Shown: one piece after another, positions 1 through 6,673 of the stretch
Position numbering within the stretch: the first letter of the stretch is position 1
Layout: each line of letters opens with the position of its first letter
Assembly: GCA_039810085.1 (NCBI GenBank)
Contig: JBDHWG010000009.1
Coordinates: forward strand, 139,422-203,421
From: JBDHWG01 sp039810085
GTDB taxonomy: Bacteria > Chloroflexota > Anaerolineae > Epilineales > JAHCIE01
DNA length: 64,000 bases
Direction of reading: 5' to 3'
The notes under the pieces: model-generated
The model's input: only the letters and a program-made list of their open reading frames with translations
What the model was told of the DNA's origin: nothing
The model's database searches: none
Made by a program: the position numbers and the translations under genes

Positions 1-170
1 CAGTGTACATCTTCATGTTCCTGGGCATGGCGCCGCTGGGCGCGATCATCAGCGGCACGCTTGCCCAGCAATTCGGCGCGCCGTTCGCCCTTGAGTTTGG
101 CGCGGTGGCCCTTCTAGGCTCGGCCCTGCTCATTGTCTGGTCGCGTCCCGAGGTTCGCCGCCTGGCGTAA
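1..170 (+). CDS. MFS transporter, C-terminal fragment
   Basis: This is the 3' end of a gene that begins outside the window. The open frame starts at base 3 and runs 55 codons to TAA at 168-170. The residues form two hydrophobic segments (around FMFLGMAPLGAIISG and FGAVALLGSALLIV), followed by a short basic tail. The first resembles the last helices of major facilitator superfamily exporters of the DUF894/enterobactin-exporter group, which carry a similar GMAPLG-type motif. The substrate cannot be inferred. The stop is followed at once by the AAGGAGG ribosome site of the next gene, so the two are probably co-transcribed. The membrane-protein character is clear; the MFS family call is moderate because only 55 residues are visible. 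Confidence 0.6.
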   Translation, partial: VYIFMFLGMAPLGAIISGTLAQQFGAPFALEFGAVALLGSALLIVWSRPEVRRLA

Positions 171-181
171 GGAGGCCGCGG

Positions 182-568
182 ATGGAAAACGCCCTGTACG
201 AGCGCATCTACCTGGTCGCGTCCCAGATTCCGGCCGGTCAGGTTGCTACCTATGGCGACATCGCCCAGATCGTCGGGCGCGGCTGTGATGCGCGCATCGT
301 CGGCTACGCGATGGCCGACCTTGGCCGCCACCCGTTCCGCCTGCCCGTCCCGTGGCAGCGCGTCATCAACGCCCAGGGGGGAATCAGTACGCGTGGCCCG
401 CGCCAGCGCGAGCTACTGGAGGCAGAGGGCATCGAGTTCGACGCCAAGGGCCGCGTGCCGCTCGCGCACTATCGCTGGCGCGGGCCGACGCCGGACTTTC
501 TCGCCGAGCACGAGCTGAACCCGCTGGATTTGCCCGACCCACCGCCCGACCAGCCTAAACTTCTGTGA
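182..568 (+). CDS. Alkyltransferase-like (ATL) DNA-binding protein, MGMT family
   Basis: This 128-residue protein has the DNA-binding domain of O6-alkylguanine-DNA alkyltransferases. In MGMT the active-site motif is PCHRV; here it reads PWQRV at about residues 57-61, so the alkyl-accepting cysteine is replaced by tryptophan. That substitution defines ATL proteins, which by family knowledge bind O6-alkylguanine lesions and hand them to nucleotide excision repair instead of reversing them. The start follows a strong AAGGAGG with good spacing. The C-terminus is Pro-rich (residues 105-128), an extension beyond the usual core. It probably shares a transcript with the transporter upstream. A promoter for the next gene overlaps its 3' end. 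Confidence 0.88.
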   Translation: MENALYERIYLVASQIPAGQVATYGDIAQIVGRGCDARIVGYAMADLGRHPFRLPVPWQRVINAQGGISTRGPRQRELLEAEGIEFDAKGRVPLAHYRWRGPTPDFLAEHELNPLDLPDPPPDQPKLL

Positions 569-593
569 CAGCATTCGTCACCTATGGTATACT
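565..593 (+). promoter_or_regulatory. Sigma-A-type promoter of the HDAC-family gene
   Basis: GTGACA (565-570) and TATACT (588-593) are separated by 17 bp, each one or two mismatches from the consensus -35 and -10. The -35 overlaps the stop of the ATL gene. The predicted start near 600 leaves a short leader with an AGAGAGG ribosome site before the ATG at 615. Confidence 0.6.
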
Positions 594-614
594 CTCATTC
601 AGAGAGGTCCACCT

Positions 615-1667
615 ATGACTACTGGCTATGTTTATGACGCGCGCTATTTGGAACACGCCAGTCGGGGCGGCAACCACCCGGAGCGGCCCACCCGCCTGAC
701 AGCAATCCTGGATTTATTGGCGCGAACCGGCGTCCTCGCCAGGATGACGCCGCTGCACGCCGTCTCGGTCAGTGACGACGACCTGCTGCGCGTGCATACG
801 CCCAGCTACGTCGCCCAGATCCGTGAGTTCGCCCAGCGCGGCGGCGGCCTGCTCGACGCCGACACGTACGTTGCAGACGTATCGTACGACGTAGCGCGGC
901 TGGCAGCGGGTGGGTGTGTCGTCGCCACAGACGCCGTCATCGACGGGCGGGTCAACAACGCCCTGGCCCTGATCCGCCCGCCCGGCCACCATGCCTTCGC
1001 CGACCGGGGCGAGGGCTTCTGCCTGTTCAACAACGTCGCCATCGCCGCCGCTCACGCGCGAACGCGCGGCATGACGCGCGCCGCCATCCTGGATTTCGAC
1101 GTTCACCACGGCAACGGCACACAGGCAATCTTCTACGGCGAGCCGGACGTGCTCTACATCTCGACCCACCAGTGGCCGCTCTACCCCGGCACGGGACACT
1201 GGCGCGAGACAGGCTCCGGCAGCGGGCGCGGCGCGACCATCAACATCCCCTTCCCGCCGGGTGTCGGTGACATGGGGCTGCGCCTGGCCTGGACCGACGT
1301 CATCCGACCGGCCCTTGAACGCTTCGAGCCAGACATCATGTTCTTATCGGCGGGGTTCGACGCCCACTGGCGCGACCCGCTGGCGATGCTCCAGATATCG
1401 ATGCAGGGCTACTACACGCTGGCGCAAGACGTGCTCCAGTTTGCGGACGAGCTATGCCGAGGCCGGCTCGTGGTCGTGTTGGAAGGTGGCTACGACCTGG
1501 ACGCCTTGAGCTATGGCACGCTCGCCGTCGCCCGCGTTCTGCTGCGCGACCCGGCGCCCCTTTTGGATCCGCTGGGGCCGTCCACGTGGCCGGAGGAGGA
1601 CACAGCGTCGCTGGTGGCAGCGCTGCGCCGCCTCCACGAGTTAGACCAGTTCTCAACCTGGTGGTAG
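615..1667 (+). CDS. Histone deacetylase-family (AcuC/polyamine deacetylase-like) zinc hydrolase
   Basis: This 350-residue protein carries the full arginase/deacetylase-fold motif set: RPPGHHA (residues 121-127, catalytic His pair), CLFNNVAIA (136-144), ILDFDVHHGNGT (158-169, zinc ligands Asp and His), SAGFDAH (245-251, third zinc ligand Asp) and a GGYD motif near the C-terminus. Family members remove acetyl groups from lysine side chains or from small amines such as acetylpolyamines; bacterial ones include AcuC. The substrate here cannot be read from sequence. The protein has no signal peptide and should be cytoplasmic. It sits alone behind its own promoter; the next gene starts 250 bp downstream after an inverted repeat. 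Length and motifs are intact, so I expect an active enzyme. Confidence 0.92.
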   Translation: MTTGYVYDARYLEHASRGGNHPERPTRLTAILDLLARTGVLARMTPLHAVSVSDDDLLRVHTPSYVAQIREFAQRGGGLLDADTYVADVSYDVARLAAGGCVVATDAVIDGRVNNALALIRPPGHHAFADRGEGFCLFNNVAIAAAHARTRGMTRAAILDFDVHHGNGTQAIFYGEPDVLYISTHQWPLYPGTGHWRETGSGSGRGATINIPFPPGVGDMGLRLAWTDVIRPALERFEPDIMFLSAGFDAHWRDPLAMLQISMQGYYTLAQDVLQFADELCRGRLVVVLEGGYDLDALSYGTLAVARVLLRDPAPLLDPLGPSTWPEEDTASLVAALRRLHELDQFSTWW

Positions 1668-1695
1668 CCAAGCGCGGTCTCGCAGAATACATAGG

Positions 1696-1767
1696 AAACG
1701 CAGAGACGCAGAGACGCAAAGGGAAAAGTCAGGAATTCTTTCTTTGCGCCTCTGCGCCTTTGCGTTT
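1696..1767. repeat. Imperfect inverted repeat of the CGCAGAGACGCAG type
   Basis: The left arm at 1696-1721 and the right arm at 1742-1767 are reverse complements at 23 of 26 positions, with a 20-bp centre. The arms consist of repeated cgcagagacgc units. The element lies in the 250-bp gap after the deacetylase gene and has no coding potential. It looks like a dispersed non-autonomous palindrome. The rest of the gap holds only the ribosome site of the next gene and no convincing promoter. Confidence 0.6.
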
Positions 1768-1917
1768 GCAGATTTCGCAGCGCAAGCGGCCGCGTGTCGG
1801 ACGCTTGTCGGAAGGCTGTGGGCAGAAGGGATAAGTATTTGCCGCGATTCGCGTCATAATATTAGCAGCGTCTCCTTCGGGTGCAGCATCGCTGCTCTAG
1901 CGGGAGGAAGTAAATCA

Positions 1918-2628
1918 ATGTGGCAAGCAATTTCAGCATTCCTGGCGATCCCGACCGTCGCCTATCTGCTGCTCATCCTGGGCATCAATTCCCTGCTGTT
2001 CGAGTTGGGTAGCCCCGGCATGGGGTTCGCGGCGGGTTTCGGCGGCGTGTGCATCGCCCTGGCCCTCGTCGGCCTCAGCATCCTCAACGCCAACCTGGCC
2101 GGCCTTGTCCTCATCGCCCTGGCTTTCGGCCTCTTCGCCCTCGACATCAAAGCCGCGAGCCACGGCGCTCTGACGGCCGGTGGTCTCCTGGCGATGATCA
2201 CCGGTTCCATCCTGCTGTTCAGCACGGCCAACGCCAGCCTACCCTGGCTCGCGATTTTCGGCGCTTCGTTCGGAACGGCGGCGGTGTTCATTTTTCTCGT
2301 TCAGGCGGCCTGGCGCTCCCGCTTGCGGCCCGTCGTGACGGGGAAGGAAGCGCTCATCGGCAAAGTGGGTGAGGCCCGCACCGAGCTGAGGCCCGAGGGC
2401 AGCGTGTGGGTGTACGGCTCACTCTGGCACGCCGTCTCGCTCGACGGCTTCATCGGCCAAGGCGAGAAAGTGCGGGTGATGCGAGTCGAAGGGCTAACCC
2501 TATACGTGGTTCCAGCGGCTGAACGATTGGCCGCCGCAGCGCCATCCCCGGTGTTGACGGCCTGGCCTTATCCACAAGAAACCAACGGTATACCGTCCCA
2601 ACATCAAGAGGAGAAGGATCATGAGTAA
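1918..2628 (+). CDS. NfeD family membrane protein
   Basis: The ATG at 1918 is preceded by GGGAGGAAG, which favours it over an upstream start in the same frame at 1744 that lies inside repeat sequence. The 236-residue product has about four to five hydrophobic segments over residues 5-140, with Gly/Ala-rich helices, then a soluble C-terminal part (about 150-215). That part carries the GKVGEARTELRPEGSVW signature of the NfeD OB-fold domain. It is the short NfeD type without the N-terminal ClpP-like protease. The stop overlaps the start of the slipin gene by 8 bp. NfeD and SPFH/stomatin genes are a classic pair acting in membrane microdomain organisation and membrane protein quality control. Confidence 0.9.
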   Translation: MWQAISAFLAIPTVAYLLLILGINSLLFELGSPGMGFAAGFGGVCIALALVGLSILNANLAGLVLIALAFGLFALDIKAASHGALTAGGLLAMITGSILLFSTANASLPWLAIFGASFGTAAVFIFLVQAAWRSRLRPVVTGKEALIGKVGEARTELRPEGSVWVYGSLWHAVSLDGFIGQGEKVRVMRVEGLTLYVVPAAERLAAAAPSPVLTAWPYPQETNGIPSQHQEEKDHE

Positions 2629-3469
2629 TCTTCTTGGCGGCATGAGCGTTTTGATTTGCGTCGCCCTCGTTGTCCTCGTGCCCCTGATTCTAAGTTCAAT
2701 TCGCGTTGTGCAGGAGTATGAGCGCGGTGTCATCTTCCGCCTAGGACGCCTGGTAGGTGCGAAAGGCCCTGGCATCTTCATCATCTACCCCTTCATCGAC
2801 AGGATGACCAAGATCGACCTCCGCGTGTTCACGCTGGATCTGCCCTCTCAGGAATGTATCACGCGCGACAACGTGACGGTCAAGGTGAGCGCCGTCGTCT
2901 TCTACCAGGTCTTGGACCCCGCGCGGGCCGTCGTCGCCGTAGACGACTATCGCCGCAACATTTTCCAGGTCGGTCAGACAAGCCTGCGCTCCGTCCTCGG
3001 TCAGTCGGAGCTGGACGAGCTTCTGGCGCACCGCGACAAGATCGACCAGCAGGTGCAGGACATCCTGGACAAGGCTACGGAGCCGTGGGGTGTGAAGATT
3101 ACGTCGGTGGACATCAAGGACGTGGAACTGCCGCAGAGCATGCAGCGCGCCATGGCTCGCCAGGCCGAGGCCGAGCGCGAGCGCCGCGCCAAGATCATCA
3201 GCGCCGAGGGCGAGTACGCTGCGTCGCAGCAGCTCTCCGAGGCGGCGCGGGTTCTGGCGACCCAGCCGGGCGCGCTCCAGCTCCGCTACCTCCAGACCCT
3301 GGTCGAGATCGGCGTCGAGCATAACTCGACAATCGTCTTCCCGGTGCCGGTCGATATTCTCGAAGGTCTGTCGAGCATGATCCAGAACCGCTCAGGCAAT
3401 GTCCCATCGGCCCAGCGTCCCCCGCTGCCGCCGACAGACGGCGGCGCGGGTACACCACAACGGTCGTAA
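2621..3469 (+). CDS. Slipin/stomatin-like SPFH domain protein
   Basis: This 282-residue protein has one N-terminal transmembrane helix (about 8-25) followed by the SPFH/band 7 domain. Typical slipin motifs are visible: VVQEYERGVIFRLGR (about 29-43), FTLDLPSQECITRDNV, and YRRNIFQVGQTSLRSVLG. A charged helical stretch ARQAEAERERRAKIISAEGE near 183-202 precedes the conserved oligomerising C-terminal helix. Slipins assemble into membrane-bound cages and work with NfeD. Translation is coupled to nfeD through an 8-bp overlap, and AGGAG lies inside the upstream gene. The last ~25 residues are a Pro/Gly-rich tail. A strong terminator follows at 3487-3523. Confidence 0.93.
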   Translation: MSNLLGGMSVLICVALVVLVPLILSSIRVVQEYERGVIFRLGRLVGAKGPGIFIIYPFIDRMTKIDLRVFTLDLPSQECITRDNVTVKVSAVVFYQVLDPARAVVAVDDYRRNIFQVGQTSLRSVLGQSELDELLAHRDKIDQQVQDILDKATEPWGVKITSVDIKDVELPQSMQRAMARQAEAERERRAKIISAEGEYAASQQLSEAARVLATQPGALQLRYLQTLVEIGVEHNSTIVFPVPVDILEGLSSMIQNRSGNVPSAQRPPLPPTDGGAGTPQRS

Positions 3470-3486
3470 CACAAATCGACCATGCG

Positions 3487-3523
3487 ACCAGGCGGGCGAC
3501 AATGTTGTCCCCGCCTGGTTTTT
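3487..3523 (+). terminator. Rho-independent terminator of the nfeD-slipin operon
   Basis: ACCAGGCGGG (3487-3496) pairs with CCCGCCTGGT (3510-3519), and an inner GACAA/TTGTC pair extends the stem past a bulged C. The right arm runs directly into TTTTT (3519-3523). Confidence 0.85.
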
Positions 3524-3531
3524 ATTATGAG

Positions 3532-3559
3532 TTGCCTCGGCCATGAACTGTGCTATACT
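3532..3559 (+). promoter_or_regulatory. Promoter of the ComEA-like gene
   Basis: TTGCCT (3532-3537) and TATACT (3554-3559) are 16 bp apart, and a TGC before the -10 gives an extended -10 element. A GGGGGAG ribosome site follows before the ATG at 3592. Confidence 0.5.
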
Positions 3560-3591
3560 CCGCTCAAGCAGCATGACCTGGGGGAGCGTAT

Positions 3592-4248
3592 ATGGGTAGG
3601 CCAGGCCTGGCAATGCGGCTGAGCGTGGTCGTTGTGACGCTTGTTATCGGCGTCGGCGCGTGCCTGCCGGCCGGCCGATCCGAGCCAGCGGGCAGCAAAG
3701 TTGACTTATCCTCATCGGCCGGCTCGGTCATTCGCGTCGAGACGCCGCTCCCGCCGCCGACGGCCACGCCTCGGCCCTCGCCTTCTCCCCTCCCGACCAC
3801 CATTACCGTTTACGTCAACGGCGCAGTCGCCCACCCTGGCGTCTATACCCTACCCGACGGGAGCCGCGTCGTGCAGGCGCTGGACGCGGCGGGCGGCCTG
3901 ACTGACGCCGCCGACGCAGACGGCTTGAACCAGGCGCGGCCGCTGCGGGACGGTGAGCAAGTCTACGTTCCAGCGCGGGGAACACCACCCCCTCCCCTCG
4001 TTGGCTCCGCCAGCGGAGCGGCGCCCAGCAGCAAGGCCACTGCCCCCGCAGCGCGCATCAACTTGAACACGGCCAGCAAGGAAGAGCTGGATACACTGCC
4101 GGGCGTCGGCGCCGTGTTGGCAGAACGCATCATCCAATATCGGGAGAAGAACGGGCCATTCCAGCGGCCGGAGGATTTGAAGAAAGTGCCGGGCTTCGGG
4201 GGGACGAAGCTGTACGAAGGGCTGAAGGACCGCATCACAGCGCCGTGA
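3592..4248 (+). CDS. ComEA-like SLBB/helix-hairpin-helix protein
   Basis: This 218-residue protein has an N-terminal hydrophobic export segment (about 8-24, with ACLPA that could be a lipobox). A Pro/Thr linker follows, then a SLBB domain (ITVYVNGAVAHPGVYTLPDG, about 71-90, through about residue 128). A second linker leads to a C-terminal double helix-hairpin-helix DNA-binding domain (RINLNTASKEELDTLPGVG, about 154-172, to the end). This is the ComEA architecture: a membrane-anchored receptor that binds double-stranded DNA at the surface during competence uptake. comEC lies 2.4 kb downstream on the same strand, separated by two unrelated genes. The family has non-competence members, so the DNA-uptake role is inferred mainly from that neighbour. 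Confidence 0.85.
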   Translation: MGRPGLAMRLSVVVVTLVIGVGACLPAGRSEPAGSKVDLSSSAGSVIRVETPLPPPTATPRPSPSPLPTTITVYVNGAVAHPGVYTLPDGSRVVQALDAAGGLTDAADADGLNQARPLRDGEQVYVPARGTPPPPLVGSASGAAPSSKATAPAARINLNTASKEELDTLPGVGAVLAERIIQYREKNGPFQRPEDLKKVPGFGGTKLYEGLKDRITAP

Positions 4249-4262
4249 GCCAAGAACAGAGG

Positions 4263-4290
4263 GGGGATCACTGTCTAAACAGTAATCCCC
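4263..4290. terminator. Hairpin between convergent genes
   Basis: GGGGAT-c-ACTGT (4263-4274) pairs with ACAGT-a-ATCCCC (4279-4290) around a CTAA loop, with one C/A mismatch. It lies between the ComEA-like gene and the oppositely oriented CAP gene and could serve both. Confidence 0.6.
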
Positions 4291-4327
4291 TCATGTTCAC
4301 CATATGCAGTTTTCGAAGTCGCCCTGC

Positions 4328-4999
4328 TTAGCGTTCGCGTGCCTTTTCGACATCCGGCAGGAACGTGCGCGGCCGCATGCGCGTGGCGATTTCGGGCGGG
4401 AATGGCGTCGGTGGAACCGTTGGTGTCGGCGTCACCCGTGGTTCAGGATATGCCGATAGGACGGGGGTGGCGGTGGCTGTCGGCGCCGGGGGGGGCAAGG
4501 GGTTGCCCGACACGCCCACTTCGACAACCCAGTAGTCGGTGTAGTGCGTGCCGTTGCGAGTCGAGTGGCCCACACCAATCCAGTCAAGATCGGGGTACAT
4601 CAAAATCTCGTGGTGGGGCGGGCTGCTGAACCAGGCATTGACGGCGGAGTCGGCGGTCGGGTTGCCCGCCGTGAGAACCTCGCCGAGAACTTGAGGCTCG
4701 AAACCAACATCCGTCACGCGGCTCCAGAAGGTACTGCCATCAGTACCGTCGTGGCCGACAAAGTCGTGCTCCACTTCATCGTCGCTGTGTCGCTGAGCCG
4801 CGACATCCAACCGTGGGTCGTGCTGCAGGGGATGGACTCCATTGCGCACTCGTTCCTGGTTGATTAGTTCTATCACTCGGCGAATCTCGTCTGGATTAGA
4901 GGCATGCGCGGGAATAGTCCACGCCCAGACAAGAACAACGATCACCAATAGAACCAACAGCAAGATGCGCGGCGGTGGCACTTGCAGCGGTGTCTGCAT
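4328..4999 (-). CDS. CAP (SCP/YkwD-like) domain secreted or membrane-anchored protein
   Basis: This 223-residue protein has an N-terminal hydrophobic segment (about 11-33, ending in AHA, a possible signal peptidase site). It is followed by a CAP domain over about residues 38-165. Landmarks are INQERVRNGVHPLQHDPRLDVAAQRHS, the HDFVGHDGTDGS region, and SPPHHEILMYPDLDWIGVG with the conserved histidines. A Thr/Pro-rich C-terminal tail (about 168-205) resembles wall- or linker-type sequence. Bacterial CAP proteins of the YkwD type occur in Gram-positive-like bacteria and spores, mostly without a known activity. The gene is divergent from the acyl-CoA synthetase. I see no clear promoter in the 159-bp gap between them. 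Confidence 0.85.
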   Translation of the reverse strand: MQTPLQVPPPRILLLVLLVIVVLVWAWTIPAHASNPDEIRRVIELINQERVRNGVHPLQHDPRLDVAAQRHSDDEVEHDFVGHDGTDGSTFWSRVTDVGFEPQVLGEVLTAGNPTADSAVNAWFSSPPHHEILMYPDLDWIGVGHSTRNGTHYTDYWVVEVGVSGNPLPPPAPTATATPVLSAYPEPRVTPTPTVPPTPFPPEIATRMRPRTFLPDVEKARER

Positions 5000-5158
5000 A
5001 GGCGGTCTGACCTCGCTTATAGGGGGTTTATCTCGTACTGCCTATATGTTTAACGAACTGCGCACGCTCAGGATTATGCCCTTGGTCGGGATTTATTCTA
5101 AAATGGGGGCAACCTGAACGTCCTGTATTGTATCCGAAAGTGGGACAATCGACAAACC

Positions 5159-6661
5159 ATGAGCGCTTCAACGCCTGCCTCTATTCTCCATCTGTTCGTT
5201 GCCTCTGTCGAACGTACACCAGACGCGCCTTGCCTTATCTGGCAGGGACAGCCTATTCGCTACGAGATGGTCTACAGCGCCGCGCTGCGTGTCGCTGCGT
5301 GGCTGCGGGAGCAAGGCCTGGCGGACGGCGAACGCGTCGCCCTGGCCCTGGACAGCAGCCCGACTTTTGTCTATGCCTACCTTGGCGTCGGGCTGGCGGG
5401 CGGCGTGGTGGTGCTGGTCAACGCCCAGTATCGCGCCGCCGAGCTGACCCATCTGCTGACCGATTCGGGCGCGGCGTTCGTTCTCGGTCACGGCCCGATT
5501 CTCGACGAAATCCGCGCCCTTCAGCCGGACCTCCCGTTGCTACGCCAGGTCTGCGACTGCGCGCCCGGCGCGAGGCCACTTGCGCCGGTTAGCCGCCCTG
5601 CTGCTCCAGTGTCGCTCCCCATGCCTGACAAGCTCGCCTTGCTGGCCTATACGTCGGGCACAACGGGCCGCTCCAAAGGCGCGATGCTCACCCACGGCAA
5701 CCTGGCCGCCAACATCACCGCCGTCATTCAAGCATGGCATTGGACGGCGGCCGACCGCCTACTTCTTACGTTGCCCTTGTTCCACATCCACGGCCTTGGC
5801 GTCGGACTGCACGGCACGCTCGCCACGGGCGCAAGCGCCGACCTGCGCCCGCGCTTCGACCCGGCCGAGGTTCTCACCGCGCTGCGCGGCGGCGGCATCA
5901 GCCTCTTCTTCGGCGTCCCGACGATGTATGCCCGTCTCCTGGCCGTCGCCCGGGGCAGCGCGCCGCGCACCGGGGGAATGCGATTGTTCGTCTCCGGCTC
6001 GGCTCCGCTCAGCCCGGAGGTTTTCGAGGAGTTCCAGCGTGTCTTCGGCCACACGCTGCTCGAGCGCTACGGCATGACCGAGACCGGCATGCTCACCACC
6101 AACCCGCTCGACGGCCCGCGCCGCCCCGGCACGGTGGGCCGCCCGTTCCCGGGGCAGAAAATCCTTGTCGGCGAGCCAGGCGCCCCACTGCCCCCATACC
6201 AGGTTGGCGCTGTGTGGACGCGCGGGCCGAACGTGTTCCAGGGCTACTGGCAGCAGTCGGAGGCCACGGCCGAAGCATTCCGCGACAGCTGGTTCAACAC
6301 GGGCGACCTGGGCTTCTTGGACGAAACGGGCGTGTTGACGCTTGTGGGGCGCGGCAAGGAGCTTATCATCACCGGCGGCTTCAACGTCTACCCGCGTGAA
6401 GTCGAGGAGATGCTGCAAACGCATCCCGGCGTGGCTGAGGCCGCCGTCATCGGCTTGCCGGATGCGGACCTGGGCGAGCGGGTGGTTGCCGTCGTCGTTC
6501 CCCACTCCCCCGCGCCCTCGGCTGAGGAGCTCATGGAGTATTGCCGCGCCCGACTCGCGCCGTACAAGAAGCCGCGCGAGGTGCGCTTTGTGGCCGCCCT
6601 GCCACGCAATGCGATGGGGAAGATTCAGAAAACCGTGCTTCGGACCGACCTGCTGAAATAG
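5159..6661 (+). CDS. AMP-forming acyl-CoA synthetase, malonyl-CoA synthetase (MatB)-like
   Basis: This 500-residue ANL-superfamily enzyme adenylates a carboxylate and transfers it to CoA. The phosphate-binding loop YTSGTTGRSKGAM lies at residues 164-176. The A5 motif ERYGMTETGM is near 300, the hinge and A8 region VGRGKELIITGGFNVYPREVEE near 400-420, and the catalytic lysine motif GKIQKT near the C-terminus. The sequence FFGVPTMYARLL and the compact length resemble malonyl-CoA synthetases more than long-chain fatty acyl-CoA ligases, so a short dicarboxylate substrate is plausible but unproven. The gene ends 12 bp before comEC, suggesting co-transcription without an obvious functional link. 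A medium-chain acyl-CoA ligase is the main alternative. Confidence 0.85.
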   Translation: MSASTPASILHLFVASVERTPDAPCLIWQGQPIRYEMVYSAALRVAAWLREQGLADGERVALALDSSPTFVYAYLGVGLAGGVVVLVNAQYRAAELTHLLTDSGAAFVLGHGPILDEIRALQPDLPLLRQVCDCAPGARPLAPVSRPAAPVSLPMPDKLALLAYTSGTTGRSKGAMLTHGNLAANITAVIQAWHWTAADRLLLTLPLFHIHGLGVGLHGTLATGASADLRPRFDPAEVLTALRGGGISLFFGVPTMYARLLAVARGSAPRTGGMRLFVSGSAPLSPEVFEEFQRVFGHTLLERYGMTETGMLTTNPLDGPRRPGTVGRPFPGQKILVGEPGAPLPPYQVGAVWTRGPNVFQGYWQQSEATAEAFRDSWFNTGDLGFLDETGVLTLVGRGKELIITGGFNVYPREVEEMLQTHPGVAEAAVIGLPDADLGERVVAVVVPHSPAPSAEELMEYCRARLAPYKKPREVRFVAALPRNAMGKIQKTVLRTDLLK

Positions 6662-6673
6662 ACACGTCTCACT

